From Rudanella paleaurantiibacter (GTDB lineage: Bacteria > Bacteroidota > Bacteroidia > Cytophagales > Spirosomataceae), in assembly GCF_009184635.1 (NCBI RefSeq), contig NZ_WELI01000008.1, positions 1-64,000 of the forward strand: DNA of 64,000 nt, in the 5' to 3' direction. Position numbers and translations under genes: made by a program. Shown one piece after another: positions 17,664-25,899 of the stretch. Within the stretch, counting starts at the first letter, position 1. Every line of letters starts with the position of its first letter. The notes under the pieces were generated by a model. The model ran no database searches. It saw only the letters and a list, made by a program, of their open reading frames with translations, and was not told the DNA's origin.

Positions 17664-18137
17664 ATGAGAAAGTTACCCGGCGACGCATCGCCCCGGACCA
17701 ATTTCAGGAATGCGCAGCTGTTAATCATCGAAGACGATCCCGATCACGGCCAAATCATCGAAAAGGCCATTCGACAGTGCCTTCCCGAAGTAAAACCTGT
17801 ACTGGTTGGCTCAAAAGACGAAGCCCTCGCTCAACTGGAGCAGTACACCAGCAGTAGTTGGAAATTGCTTAAAGTGATCTTGCTGGACCTGTACTTGCCC
17901 GGCCGCGACGATGGCTGGACTATACTTGAAACAATCCATCAAAAAGCGGCTACCCACGGTAAAGTCCCCGTAGTTTTATTGAGTTATTCGGATAACCCGA
18001 GCGATGTGGAACAAGCCTACGATATGGGGTGCGCGTCGTACGTGGTAAAGCCGAGTGGTTACCCCGACTGGATCGCCTATTTCGAAACTTTCCGAACGTA
18101 TTGGTGGGAAACGGTGGTGCTGCCGGGTATGCGCTAA
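17664..18137 (+). CDS. Stand-alone response regulator receiver protein
   Basis: A 157-residue single receiver domain with no output domain. All key residues are visible: the acidic pair in LLIIEDDPDHGQ, the phospho-acceptor Asp in VILLDLYLPGRDDG, Ser in VVLLSYSDNP and the Lys in SYVVKPSGYP. Such proteins usually relay phosphate between kinases or dock onto a partner. The start at 17664 (MRKLPGDASP) gives a domain of normal size; the frame is open further upstream but in leader-like sequence. It converges on a LytTR protein only four bases away. Confidence 0.85.
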   Translation: MRKLPGDASPRTNFRNAQLLIIEDDPDHGQIIEKAIRQCLPEVKPVLVGSKDEALAQLEQYTSSSWKLLKVILLDLYLPGRDDGWTILETIHQKAATHGKVPVVLLSYSDNPSDVEQAYDMGCASYVVKPSGYPDWIAYFETFRTYWWETVVLPGMR

Positions 18138-18141
18138 CCGC

Positions 18142-18945
18142 TTACCCAATAGCCAACATCGGCTGTGCGACCAGCAACCAATACCGGCATAGTTGCTCAA
18201 TGGCCTGCCCAAACAACTTCGGATCGTCAGGAATTTGGACAACCGAATTGGCACCCAGCGTGTACGGTTGGTCGGGGTCATCGTCGGGCGAAGCGAGCCA
18301 GATTACGGGTATGTTCTGCAATTTCGGGTGGCTCTTGAGCGACCGCAACGTCAGGCTCCGATCCGCGCGGTTGGTGCGGGCATCGAGCAAAATAAGCGAC
18401 GGATTTTTGTGGACCGGGCGTTGCAGCAAATCGGTAGCTAATGCTCCACCCAGCTCCACCGACTGAATCTGGCAATGGGCCCCGAACCGCTCTACCCGTT
18501 CGCGGGTGAGCAACAAGGCGTTGCCCGTCATCACCACCAGCATACGAAGCGTGGCCACCGCCCGAATACCCGGCGTGGCCACGGGTAGGGTAGCCGTATG
18601 GCCAGCCTGATTCAATAGCTGTTGGCCTACCTCAGTCCACCGTCGGCGGCTCACGGGGAGTTCGGCACCGTCCTGCATTCTGACGAGGCCCGGCATTTTC
18701 GGGCGGGGGGGCGGCAACACGGTGGCAATAAAAACCGGGTTGATAAGCACCGTTTTATGCACCCGAATAAACGAAGGCAGGCGCTCTTCGAAGTACGTCA
18801 ACGGTTTGGCCAGCAGTCGGCGGTCACCATTTCGGAACTGGAGCCAGGTGTAGTTGTTCGCGCCCGAGAAGTAGGCGAACAAGGAAGGGTGTTCGAGGAG
18901 GTCGCTGAGAAATTGCACGGGTGGTCGGAAGCGGAAGTGGAACAA
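18142..18945 (-). CDS. LytTR DNA-binding protein with C-terminal degenerate receiver
   Basis: A 267-residue protein with the domains in reverse of the usual order. Residues about 15-110 look like a LytTR DNA-binding domain (FAYFSGANNYTWLQFRNGDRR in two parts, LTYFEERLPSFIRVHKTVLINP, PVSRRRWTEV). Residues about 130-255 resemble a receiver: LVVMTGNALLLTRE, PSLILLDARTN and GANSVVQIPDDPKLF. The N-terminal acidic pair is absent, and the conserved Lys of the K-P motif appears as Gln in VVQIPDD, so phosphorylation as usual is doubtful. It converges with a canonical stand-alone receiver, a possible functional partner. The domain reading is by eye. Confidence 0.68.
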   Translation of the reverse strand: MFHFRFRPPVQFLSDLLEHPSLFAYFSGANNYTWLQFRNGDRRLLAKPLTYFEERLPSFIRVHKTVLINPVFIATVLPPPRPKMPGLVRMQDGAELPVSRRRWTEVGQQLLNQAGHTATLPVATPGIRAVATLRMLVVMTGNALLLTRERVERFGAHCQIQSVELGGALATDLLQRPVHKNPSLILLDARTNRADRSLTLRSLKSHPKLQNIPVIWLASPDDDPDQPYTLGANSVVQIPDDPKLFGQAIEQLCRYWLLVAQPMLAIG

Positions 18946-19080
18946 GAGGAATAGCCAACCGACGGAGCCGGAAAGACCCGCCGGTTGGCGCTAAGGGGAC
19001 AACTGTGACTCAGCCTTTTGTGTTAGCCGAGCTATACCCAACGGGCCAAAAAGTTTGTCAAAGCCCTTGATACTAAGAGA

Positions 19081-19200
19081 ATGAACAATGAATAATGGAC
19101 GGTGAATGAATAATGAACAATGAACAATCGGGTTACCTACTGATAATCAACCGTTTCATTATGCATTTTTCATTGTTCACTGTTCATTCACCATTGTTCA
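19081..19200. repeat. Imperfect hairpin of ATGAACAATG words at a gene 3' end
   Basis: The left arm (about 19081-19131) reiterates ATGAACAATGAATAATGG and GGTGAATGAATAATGAAC. The right arm (about 19157-19200) is the approximate reverse complement, with CATTGTTCACTGTTCATTC. The last three bases of the right arm are the stop codon of the acyl-CoA dehydrogenase. It is probably a terminator or mRNA 3'-end structure. The word-based build matches hairpins at 32682, 51033, 52816 and 53971. Confidence 0.7.
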
Positions 19201-20421
19201 TTTAAAAGCCGGAATTCCCGTGATCTCGGCACCCAGAATAAGCAGGTGAATATCGTGCGTACCCTCGTAGGTCACTACCGATTCGAGGTTCATCAGGTGC
19301 CGCATAATCGGGAAATCGCCTACAATACCCATGCCCCCCAAAATCTGCCGGGCTTCGCGCGCTACCCGCAGGGCCATGGCTACGTTGTCGCGCTTGGCCA
19401 TCGAAATCTGAGCCGTTGTCGCCCGGTTATCATTCTTGAGCATACCGAGCCGCCAGCACACCAGTTGGGCCTTGGTGATATCGGTGAGCATTTCGGCCAG
19501 TTTTTTCTGCACCAGCTGAAACGAGGCAATCGGTTTGCTGAACTGCATCCGTTCGAGAGCGTAGCGCCGGGCGGTTTCGTAGCAGTCCATTGCTACCCCG
19601 ATAGCCCCCCAGGCAATGCCGTACCGGGCCTGATCGAGGCACTGTAGCGGACTCCGAAGTCCCCCCGATTCGGGCAGGATGTTCTCTTTCGGAATGCGCA
19701 CATCCTCAAACACCAGCTCACCCGTGATGCTCGCCCGCAGCGACCATTTGTTATGGATCTCGGGCGTGGAGAACCCTTCCATGCCGCGCTCCACAATAAG
19801 CCCCCGAATTTTGCCCTGCTCGTTTTTGGCCCACACCACGGCAATGTCGGCCAGTGGAGCGTTGGTGATCCACATTTTCGAGCCATTCAGAATATACGCC
19901 GAACTGGTTTCGACAAAGCTCGTTTCCATACCGCCGGGGTTGGAGCCGTGGTTAGCCTCGGTCAGCCCGAAACACCCCAGTAACTCGCCTTTAGCCAGGC
20001 GGGGCAGGTATTTCTGTTTTTGCTCATCGGAGCCAAACGCCCAGATCGGGTACATCACGAGCGAACTTTGCACCGATACCGTGGAGCGCATACCGGAGTC
20101 GCCCCGCTCAATTTCCTGCATCATCAGGCCGTACGAGATGTAGTCGAGGCCACCGCCCCCGTACTCAACCGGAATGGTTGGCCCAAACGCACCAATCTGA
20201 CCAAACTTCGGCACGATGCTCGCCGGAAATTCGGCCTTCTGTGCCTGCTCCTCGATGTTGGGCGTGATTTCGCGGCTCACAAAGTGGCGAATCGACGACC
20301 GGACAAGCTTATGTTCGGGCGTGAGCAAATCATCAATGTCGTAAAAATCAGGCGACTCTACGGGGGCTACCGACCGGGCAGCGCCGTTGGTTCGGGTGGC
20401 GGTTGAGGGGAACGTTTGCAT
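19198..20421 (-). CDS. gcdH: Acyl-CoA dehydrogenase, glutaryl-CoA dehydrogenase type
   Basis: A 407-residue flavoenzyme that oxidises and, if truly GCDH, decarboxylates glutaryl-CoA to crotonyl-CoA in lysine and tryptophan breakdown. Family motifs are present: CFGLTEANHGSNPGGMET (FAD and substrate region), MWITNAPLADIAVVWAK, LDQARYGIAWGAIGVAMDC, RQILGGMGI, and the C-terminal VTYEGTHDIHLLILG whose Glu is the catalytic base. The N-terminal DFYDIDDLLTPEHKLVR fits GCDH rather than short-chain enzymes. It forms its own transcription unit, divergent from the LRR gene. Assignment to glutaryl substrate rests on overall resemblance. Confidence 0.85.
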   Translation of the reverse strand: MQTFPSTATRTNGAARSVAPVESPDFYDIDDLLTPEHKLVRSSIRHFVSREITPNIEEQAQKAEFPASIVPKFGQIGAFGPTIPVEYGGGGLDYISYGLMMQEIERGDSGMRSTVSVQSSLVMYPIWAFGSDEQKQKYLPRLAKGELLGCFGLTEANHGSNPGGMETSFVETSSAYILNGSKMWITNAPLADIAVVWAKNEQGKIRGLIVERGMEGFSTPEIHNKWSLRASITGELVFEDVRIPKENILPESGGLRSPLQCLDQARYGIAWGAIGVAMDCYETARRYALERMQFSKPIASFQLVQKKLAEMLTDITKAQLVCWRLGMLKNDNRATTAQISMAKRDNVAMALRVAREARQILGGMGIVGDFPIMRHLMNLESVVTYEGTHDIHLLILGAEITGIPAFK

Positions 20422-20609
20422 AGCGTGTCAACGAATGATTCATAAAGGTTGTTTGGCAAAACGGTGCGGAATGACGGGCTGCGCAGGCCGGGCCGCGTAG
20501 GCCGGGGTACGACTGACAAAACCCGATGAGCCGGAAATTTAAAAACTTCAACAACGGCATGAAATAATAACTATATTTATCGTTGTATTCCTACAAAGAC
20601 CGTTCGCGT

Positions 20610-22001
20610 ATGAAGCCGTTGCTAGTTACCCTATTCTTTATGCTGGTGTGGTGCTCGGTGGCTCCCGCGCAAACTCGCATCATCAGTCTGTCTGACACAA
20701 GCCAACAGGGGGTAAGCCTTGCTGCGCTGAACCGGCAATATCCACCCGTCGAAACCTTGTTTGCGAGCCAGCCCAAAGCCCGGCAAGAGCTTCGGATGCG
20801 CGCTATACAGCAATTCAACGGGTTTATCCGCGAGCATAACCTGGCGCAGAAACGGGTGGCTTTTGGGTTACGCGAATACTACGAGCCAACCGGTGAGGCC
20901 ACTACCGTACTGGTGGATTGGCTCGTGCCAACGCCCGATTCGACCAAAACGCAGATTCTCGAAAAGCTAACCCAATACTACCGGGCTAATCGGTTTCCGG
21001 CAACTGCCACAACCCGGTTTCGGAATCAGATGACCCATGTGGGCAACATTCCCGAAAAACGAACGGTACGCACCGGGGCTGGGGTACTTAGTTCGGTGGA
21101 ACAGGCCCGGAACACTACTCGCCCTGATACCGTCACGAAACTCTATTTCAATCAGCTCGAACTTCGGCGTATTCCTGAAGAAGTGTACCGTTTTCCCAAC
21201 TTGCAGGAACTCGACCTGTCCAGAAACCGAATCAGCCATTTGCCTGCCCGTCTGACGGCCGACCTTCCGAAACTGCAACGGCTGAGTTTGCTCTACAATG
21301 CCCTGCCCGACGATAGTGTGTTTTTTAGCTCGAATAAGCACTTGCTGGCGCTCAATCTGCAAGGTAACCGACTGACGCAAATACCCGCGAGCGTACGCCA
21401 AAACCGGCGGCTCGAAAGCCTCTGGATAGGCAATAACAAGCTGAAAACGGCCAATTTGCGGGGCCTACACCGACTCAACGACCTGAACCTGTATAATGCC
21501 GGGTTGGCCGAGTGCCCGCCCTCGCTCACGCGGCTCCGGCGGCTCAAGGTGCTCGATCTGTATTACAACACCCTGACCGAGCTGCCCGCCCGGCTGTCGC
21601 GGCTCCGGCGGCTTGAGCAACTGGCCCTTTCGCACAATCGGTTGCGAGCCTTACCCGACCGACTCGCCCGCCTGAAGCGGTTGCAGGTGCTGTATGCTCA
21701 CCATAATCAGATTGGTGGCCTGCCCGACCGGTTCGACCGGTTTCGGAGCCTGCGCCTGCTCGATTTGAGCTACAATTACCTGAGCACCACCCCGCCCGTG
21801 CTCGACCGGATGCTGACCCTCGAAGAACTCGACCTGAACAGCAACAATTTACAAACGCTTTCGCCCGGCCTAACCAACCTCCCGAACCTCAAAAAACTGT
21901 ATCTGCGGAGTAACCCGATTGTGGACGATAAAAGCCGGGTTGGTTTGTTTGCCCAGACTATTCAGCAGCTCGAAGCCGGTAAGGTTGAAGTGTTTCACTG
22001 A
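20610..22001 (+). CDS. Secreted leucine-rich repeat protein
   Basis: A 463-residue protein with a signal peptide (MKPLLVTLFFMLVWCSVAPAQ). Residues about 25-170 are a unique N-terminal part, including VAFGLREYYEPTGE. From about 180 onward come around eleven leucine-rich repeats of 22-23 residues, for example LQELDLSRNRISHLPARL, LLALNLQGNRLTQIPASV and LRLLDLSYNYLSTTPPVL. Such solenoids bind protein or glycan partners at the cell surface. The start at ATG 20610 is chosen because the signal peptide follows it directly. There is no T9SS tail, so it is probably periplasmic or secreted by another path. Ligand unknown. Confidence 0.83.
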   Translation: MKPLLVTLFFMLVWCSVAPAQTRIISLSDTSQQGVSLAALNRQYPPVETLFASQPKARQELRMRAIQQFNGFIREHNLAQKRVAFGLREYYEPTGEATTVLVDWLVPTPDSTKTQILEKLTQYYRANRFPATATTRFRNQMTHVGNIPEKRTVRTGAGVLSSVEQARNTTRPDTVTKLYFNQLELRRIPEEVYRFPNLQELDLSRNRISHLPARLTADLPKLQRLSLLYNALPDDSVFFSSNKHLLALNLQGNRLTQIPASVRQNRRLESLWIGNNKLKTANLRGLHRLNDLNLYNAGLAECPPSLTRLRRLKVLDLYYNTLTELPARLSRLRRLEQLALSHNRLRALPDRLARLKRLQVLYAHHNQIGGLPDRFDRFRSLRLLDLSYNYLSTTPPVLDRMLTLEELDLNSNNLQTLSPGLTNLPNLKKLYLRSNPIVDDKSRVGLFAQTIQQLEAGKVEVFH

Positions 22002-22226
22002 ATCAGTTTTGGGTGCTAACCTGTTGGTAATCAAGTATAAATGAAATTTTACTGATTTGAAATCTTGGAAAATTTTCGCACTAAATTTTCATTGTAATTA
22101 GTTGACAATAAACGTCTTGTGTGTTTTTTGGGCTTAGGGCTGGCCTTGGCGTCAATGAAAGGGTAAAATATGGTATGGTTTGTGGTAACGGGCAGGGCAT
22201 TAGAACCTTTCCATACTCAGCCTATC

Positions 22227-25200
22227 ATGAAGTACAATTTTCCACGGTTAGCAGCCTTCGTGGTTTATTGTTGCCTGCTTTGCGGATTTGCCCGGCAGGC
22301 AGCCCAAGCGCAACGATTAGACACCCTGATGGCCCGCCCGGCCCCGGACATTGTGGTGCCTTATCACGAAATCAGACTCGATGGGGCCTTATTTTATCTC
22401 GCCGACGACGGCCAAACGGGGTACGAACTCTGGCGTACCGACGGCACCCCGGCCGGTACCCGCCGGGTCAAGGACATTCGGCCGGGGCGGGCAAGCGCCT
22501 TCGTTTCAGACTCAACCCATAGCGCCCTGACCGACGCGAACACCCTCAGCCCCGCCAAAGTAAAGCTGGCCCTGCGCGATTTTCGGCCGTTCAGGCACGG
22601 GAATCGCCTGTATTTCTGGGCCGACGATGGGGTTACGGGTATTGAACTCTGGCGTACCGACGGCACCGAAACCGGTACACAACGGGTTACTGATCTGATT
22701 CCGGGCGTGCTGAGCAGTGGTACGCAAGCCGATATTCTGTACGGGGGCGGTGGGCGTTACCCCAGCCGGTTTGCGGCCAACGGCCAAAAACTGCTTCTCT
22801 GGTCCGACGGGTTGGCCAATTACCTTATCGAAGCCGACGGGGCAACGGGTGCGGTGCGTACGTTCAACGTGCAAAGCAGTCCGTATCTCAACGTACAACC
22901 CAAATGGGTGCAGGTAGCCAACAACCGGTTGTTTGTGCAAACGGCCTTCATGAGCAACGGTAAATCGTTTTGCAGTCTGCTCGAAGTAAGCCGCGACTCG
23001 GTGCGGAGCATCGTGGTCAACCAACCGGGTGCCGATGTGTTCGGGTTGGTGTCGGCCGATGACCGTGGCCTTTTGTATAGTATTCAGACCGAAGACGCCC
23101 GTAGCCGGTATACTAACCTGTTTCGGCGCGATACCGGTGGCCGAACCCGACTTATCTGGAGCATTGGTATGCTAAAACCGACTTCCGGCACACGTACCCA
23201 ACAGGTGGCTACTATGGGGTCGGTGGGGCCATACGTGCTCCTGCTCCAGACCGATCTGCCCAACGACAACGGCAAGGGGTATCAGGAGGTGTGGCGGCTT
23301 GATACCCGCACTGACCGCTATACCCTAGCTCGGCGGTACGACCGCGAACTGAGTACCGGCCGTTTGTTGCGGGGCTCGGAGCTACTGAGCGAATTTGTGG
23401 CCGGGCCGGGTGGTATGTTGCTCGTGGGAGCCCGCGCCGACTCAATGGCCGCCACGCCAAACCGGTTTAGTGTACAGGCTTTTGATCCAGCTACAGCCCG
23501 GCTCGTCATGCTCGACGATAGCCTTGACCAATACACGCACCAACCAGTAGGCGGGGCGGGTAAGCAGGTTTTTCTGACTCGTAAACGCATGACCGACCGG
23601 GTACGGGCATGGCTCACCGATGGCCTTGTTCGTCAGCCATTGGCCGATTTGGGTTCGTCGACATATCCCGTGGGCCTCACCCGCACCGAAGCGGGCCTGG
23701 TGGCTCCGGTTTACAATGCCGTGCGACTGGGTAGCCGCGCACTGGGCTACAAGCTCGACGTTTGGCAAATCGACTCGACAGCCGCCCGGACAGTTCGCGT
23801 GGGGCAGGCCCGGTTCCGGCCGGGCGGGCTGGGGGCGGTGGTCAGCTCAGGCGGGCGGTTGTACGGCTTCGACGGGAATGGACTCCTGCTGCTTTCGGCC
23901 GCAGCCCCTGACTCCATCCGGCCGGTGGCCAGCCTGGTATCGGCCGCTAGTTTGTTCAATACTAACGTCACCACTCAGGCCGAAACTGTGCATCTGGGCG
24001 TCGTAAATGGGCGGGTACTGGCCCGCCGAAGCAGTGGCGGTTTAGCCAATCTGATTGCGTTGAACCCAGGTGCGCCCCCGCGTCAGTGCCTCATTGGACT
24101 CAGTCCGCAAACGCCTGCTTCGGTAACCGACAGCCGGGGTAAGCACCTGGCTTACTGCCCGCAAAAAGACTCGGTGCTGGTGTTCAGACGCCAACAGCCG
24201 GGCTACGGCGGCACGCAGGTGGGCGAGGTGACACAGATTTATTACAAGAGTATTCAGTGGTTGCGCGACAGTACACTGCTGTCGGGCAGCTCTACGGATA
24301 GTATCCGGTTGGTGAAACAAACGGGTCTGTACACGCTCTCGGTCCGGGGAGTGGCCGATGGTTGTGTGGCAACGGATAGCTGGCAGGTGGCCAACGACGT
24401 ACCCCGTGTGTCGATTCTAGTGCAGAACGGCCTGCAAGGCACTGCCCGGGTGATAGAGACCAATCTGGCTGCGCAGGTTACGGGGGGCTTTCCCCGGCCC
24501 ACCGCCCCTTACTATGCCGGTACCTGGTCGGTGCAAACGGCGGGCGGTATTGTGAAACCCATCGGAGCCCAGCAGGAAGTCAACACGACTAACACCGCCA
24601 GTTATCCGAGCACAATCAAGGTGGTAGAGCTGGGTACGTACTCGCTCCGCATTACCGACGCGACTGGTTGTACGGCCGTTGGATCGGTAGTGCTCGATCA
24701 GGCCCTGAAAGAGTTTGTGGTGTCGGCCCGGCTGGTTGAAGGTAAAAATGAGTATTGCGCAGGCTCGCCCATTGCCTTCGGGGCCGATGTTTCTGGCGGG
24801 AAAGCCCCGTATCGGATGCGTTGGCTCAATTTAGGGCAACCCGTCACCGACATGACGGGATTAGCACCTACCATCACCGCTACGTATGCCCAAACCGGCA
24901 CTGCTGCCGACCAGAAAGTGTATCTGCTCGAAGTGACTGACGCTACCGGCCGAACGGCGGTCTCATCCCTGTTGCGGGCGTACGTGTACCCTCGCCCGGC
25001 GGCTACGCTCGTAGCCAGCAGCGCGCAGGTGTCGGCTACCCGAACGGCAACGCTCACGGCCGGATCGAGTAATTATCCGAATCCTTCGTTCGGATGGTCG
25101 TTCAACGGAAAAGCGATGATTGGGGCTACGGCCAAATGGATTACAGCCTCGGCTGCAGGGCTCTATTCGGTAACGGTTGGGTCAGGGACGAGCCAGAATT

Positions 25201-25574
25201 GCCGGGCTACCCTGAGTACTACTCTGACCGATGCGGGTGCCCGTGGCCGATTGGCGACAACCACCGATTGGCCCGAAGAGGTCACCTCCGATACCGACGC
25301 GCTGACGGTGATGCCTAATCCGACTGATGGAGTAAGCCGGGTGCAATTACGGCTGCCGCAGCATCGGCTGCCGCAGCAACGGCTGCCGCAACCAATTCTG
25401 GTGACGGGGGGCGTGTTTACCCCTGATGGGCGCACGCTCCGTACCTGGTCTGCAGAGTCGACCTCAACAACGTACGAAACGGAGCTGAACTTGAGTAGTT
25501 TACCGGCTGGTGTTTACATCCTCCGGCTCGAAGCCGGCTCGCGGGCTTATACCCGAAAGCTAGTTCGGCAGTAA
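22227..25574 (+). CDS. T9SS-secreted ELWxxDGTxxGT-repeat protein
   Basis: A large secreted protein of about 1115 residues with a signal peptide after ATG 22227 (MKYNFPRLAAFVVYCCLLCG). Two clear ELWRTDGT motifs lie in the first 150 residues (YELWRTDGTPAGTRRV, IELWRTDGTETGTQRV), marking a beta-propeller-like repeat family. Further beta-rich repeats fill the middle, and Ig-like segments from about residue 680 (PQTPASVTDSRG onward; CVATDSWQV). The end is a type IX secretion C-terminal sorting domain: VMPNPTDGVSRVQLRL to LPAGVYILRLEAGSRAYTRK. A 15-bp tandem repeat at 25352-25395 encodes LPQHRLPQQRLPQ inside that domain. It should be exported to the cell surface by T9SS. Biological role unknown. 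Confidence 0.85.
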   Translation: MKYNFPRLAAFVVYCCLLCGFARQAAQAQRLDTLMARPAPDIVVPYHEIRLDGALFYLADDGQTGYELWRTDGTPAGTRRVKDIRPGRASAFVSDSTHSALTDANTLSPAKVKLALRDFRPFRHGNRLYFWADDGVTGIELWRTDGTETGTQRVTDLIPGVLSSGTQADILYGGGGRYPSRFAANGQKLLLWSDGLANYLIEADGATGAVRTFNVQSSPYLNVQPKWVQVANNRLFVQTAFMSNGKSFCSLLEVSRDSVRSIVVNQPGADVFGLVSADDRGLLYSIQTEDARSRYTNLFRRDTGGRTRLIWSIGMLKPTSGTRTQQVATMGSVGPYVLLLQTDLPNDNGKGYQEVWRLDTRTDRYTLARRYDRELSTGRLLRGSELLSEFVAGPGGMLLVGARADSMAATPNRFSVQAFDPATARLVMLDDSLDQYTHQPVGGAGKQVFLTRKRMTDRVRAWLTDGLVRQPLADLGSSTYPVGLTRTEAGLVAPVYNAVRLGSRALGYKLDVWQIDSTAARTVRVGQARFRPGGLGAVVSSGGRLYGFDGNGLLLLSAAAPDSIRPVASLVSAASLFNTNVTTQAETVHLGVVNGRVLARRSSGGLANLIALNPGAPPRQCLIGLSPQTPASVTDSRGKHLAYCPQKDSVLVFRRQQPGYGGTQVGEVTQIYYKSIQWLRDSTLLSGSSTDSIRLVKQTGLYTLSVRGVADGCVATDSWQVANDVPRVSILVQNGLQGTARVIETNLAAQVTGGFPRPTAPYYAGTWSVQTAGGIVKPIGAQQEVNTTNTASYPSTIKVVELGTYSLRITDATGCTAVGSVVLDQALKEFVVSARLVEGKNEYCAGSPIAFGADVSGGKAPYRMRWLNLGQPVTDMTGLAPTITATYAQTGTAADQKVYLLEVTDATGRTAVSSLLRAYVYPRPAATLVASSAQVSATRTATLTAGSSNYPNPSFGWSFNGKAMIGATAKWITASAAGLYSVTVGSGTSQNCRATLSTTLTDAGARGRLATTTDWPEEVTSDTDALTVMPNPTDGVSRVQLRLPQHRLPQQRLPQPILVTGGVFTPDGRTLRTWSAESTSTTYETELNLSSLPAGVYILRLEAGSRAYTRKLVRQ

Positions 25575-25604
25575 TTTTCGGCATTCAAAGAGATGGCATC
25601 TCTC

Positions 25605-25768
25605 TAAAGTAGTGTGAGTTATGGATAATTGCTGACGCAAGGGCCTTCGACAGGCTCAAGCCGAATGTCAGCCTGAGCCTGTCGAAGGCCCTTGCGTCAG
25701 CAATCATTTGTTAAACAGCTGGTTGTAATACAGATTATCCGTAATTCACGTTAAAGTAGTGTGAGTTA
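25605..25768. repeat. Palindromic element flanked by 17-bp direct repeats
   Basis: TAAAGTAGTGTGAGTTA occurs at 25605-25621 and again at 25752-25768. Between them, perfect 31-base arms (25628-25658 and 25674-25704), beginning ATTGCTGACGCAAGGGCC, surround a 15-base loop. An outer weaker pair, GTGAGTTATGGATAAT and ATTATCCGTAATTCAC, extends the hairpin. The core word CCTTCGACAGGCTCA is a widespread bacterial intergenic repeat. It is probably a mobile palindrome now acting as a terminator after the T9SS gene. Confidence 0.8.
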
Positions 25769-25819
25769 GGGTGCGAATCCCCATTTCTCACAACTCATGT
25801 TAACCTGGGCTGAAGCCGA

Positions 25820-25854
25820 AGAGATGACATCTCTCCAAATGAGATGTCATCTCT
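25820..25854. terminator. Hairpin between convergent genes
   Basis: AGAGATGACATCTC and GAGATGTCATCTCT form perfect 14-base arms around TCCAAAT. The related word GAGATGGCATCTC occurs at about 25590. It lies between the T9SS gene (plus) and the FAD dehydrogenase (minus), so it can end either transcript. With the preceding element it accounts for the 325-base gap. Confidence 0.55.
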
Positions 25855-25899
25855 TGGAATGCCGCATGACGCGTGTTTCTACGTCGGTGGCCAATGGTT

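Noticed and set aside
25765-25795. tRNA-like GGTGCGAATCCCC
   Set aside because: No acceptor or anticodon arms around it.
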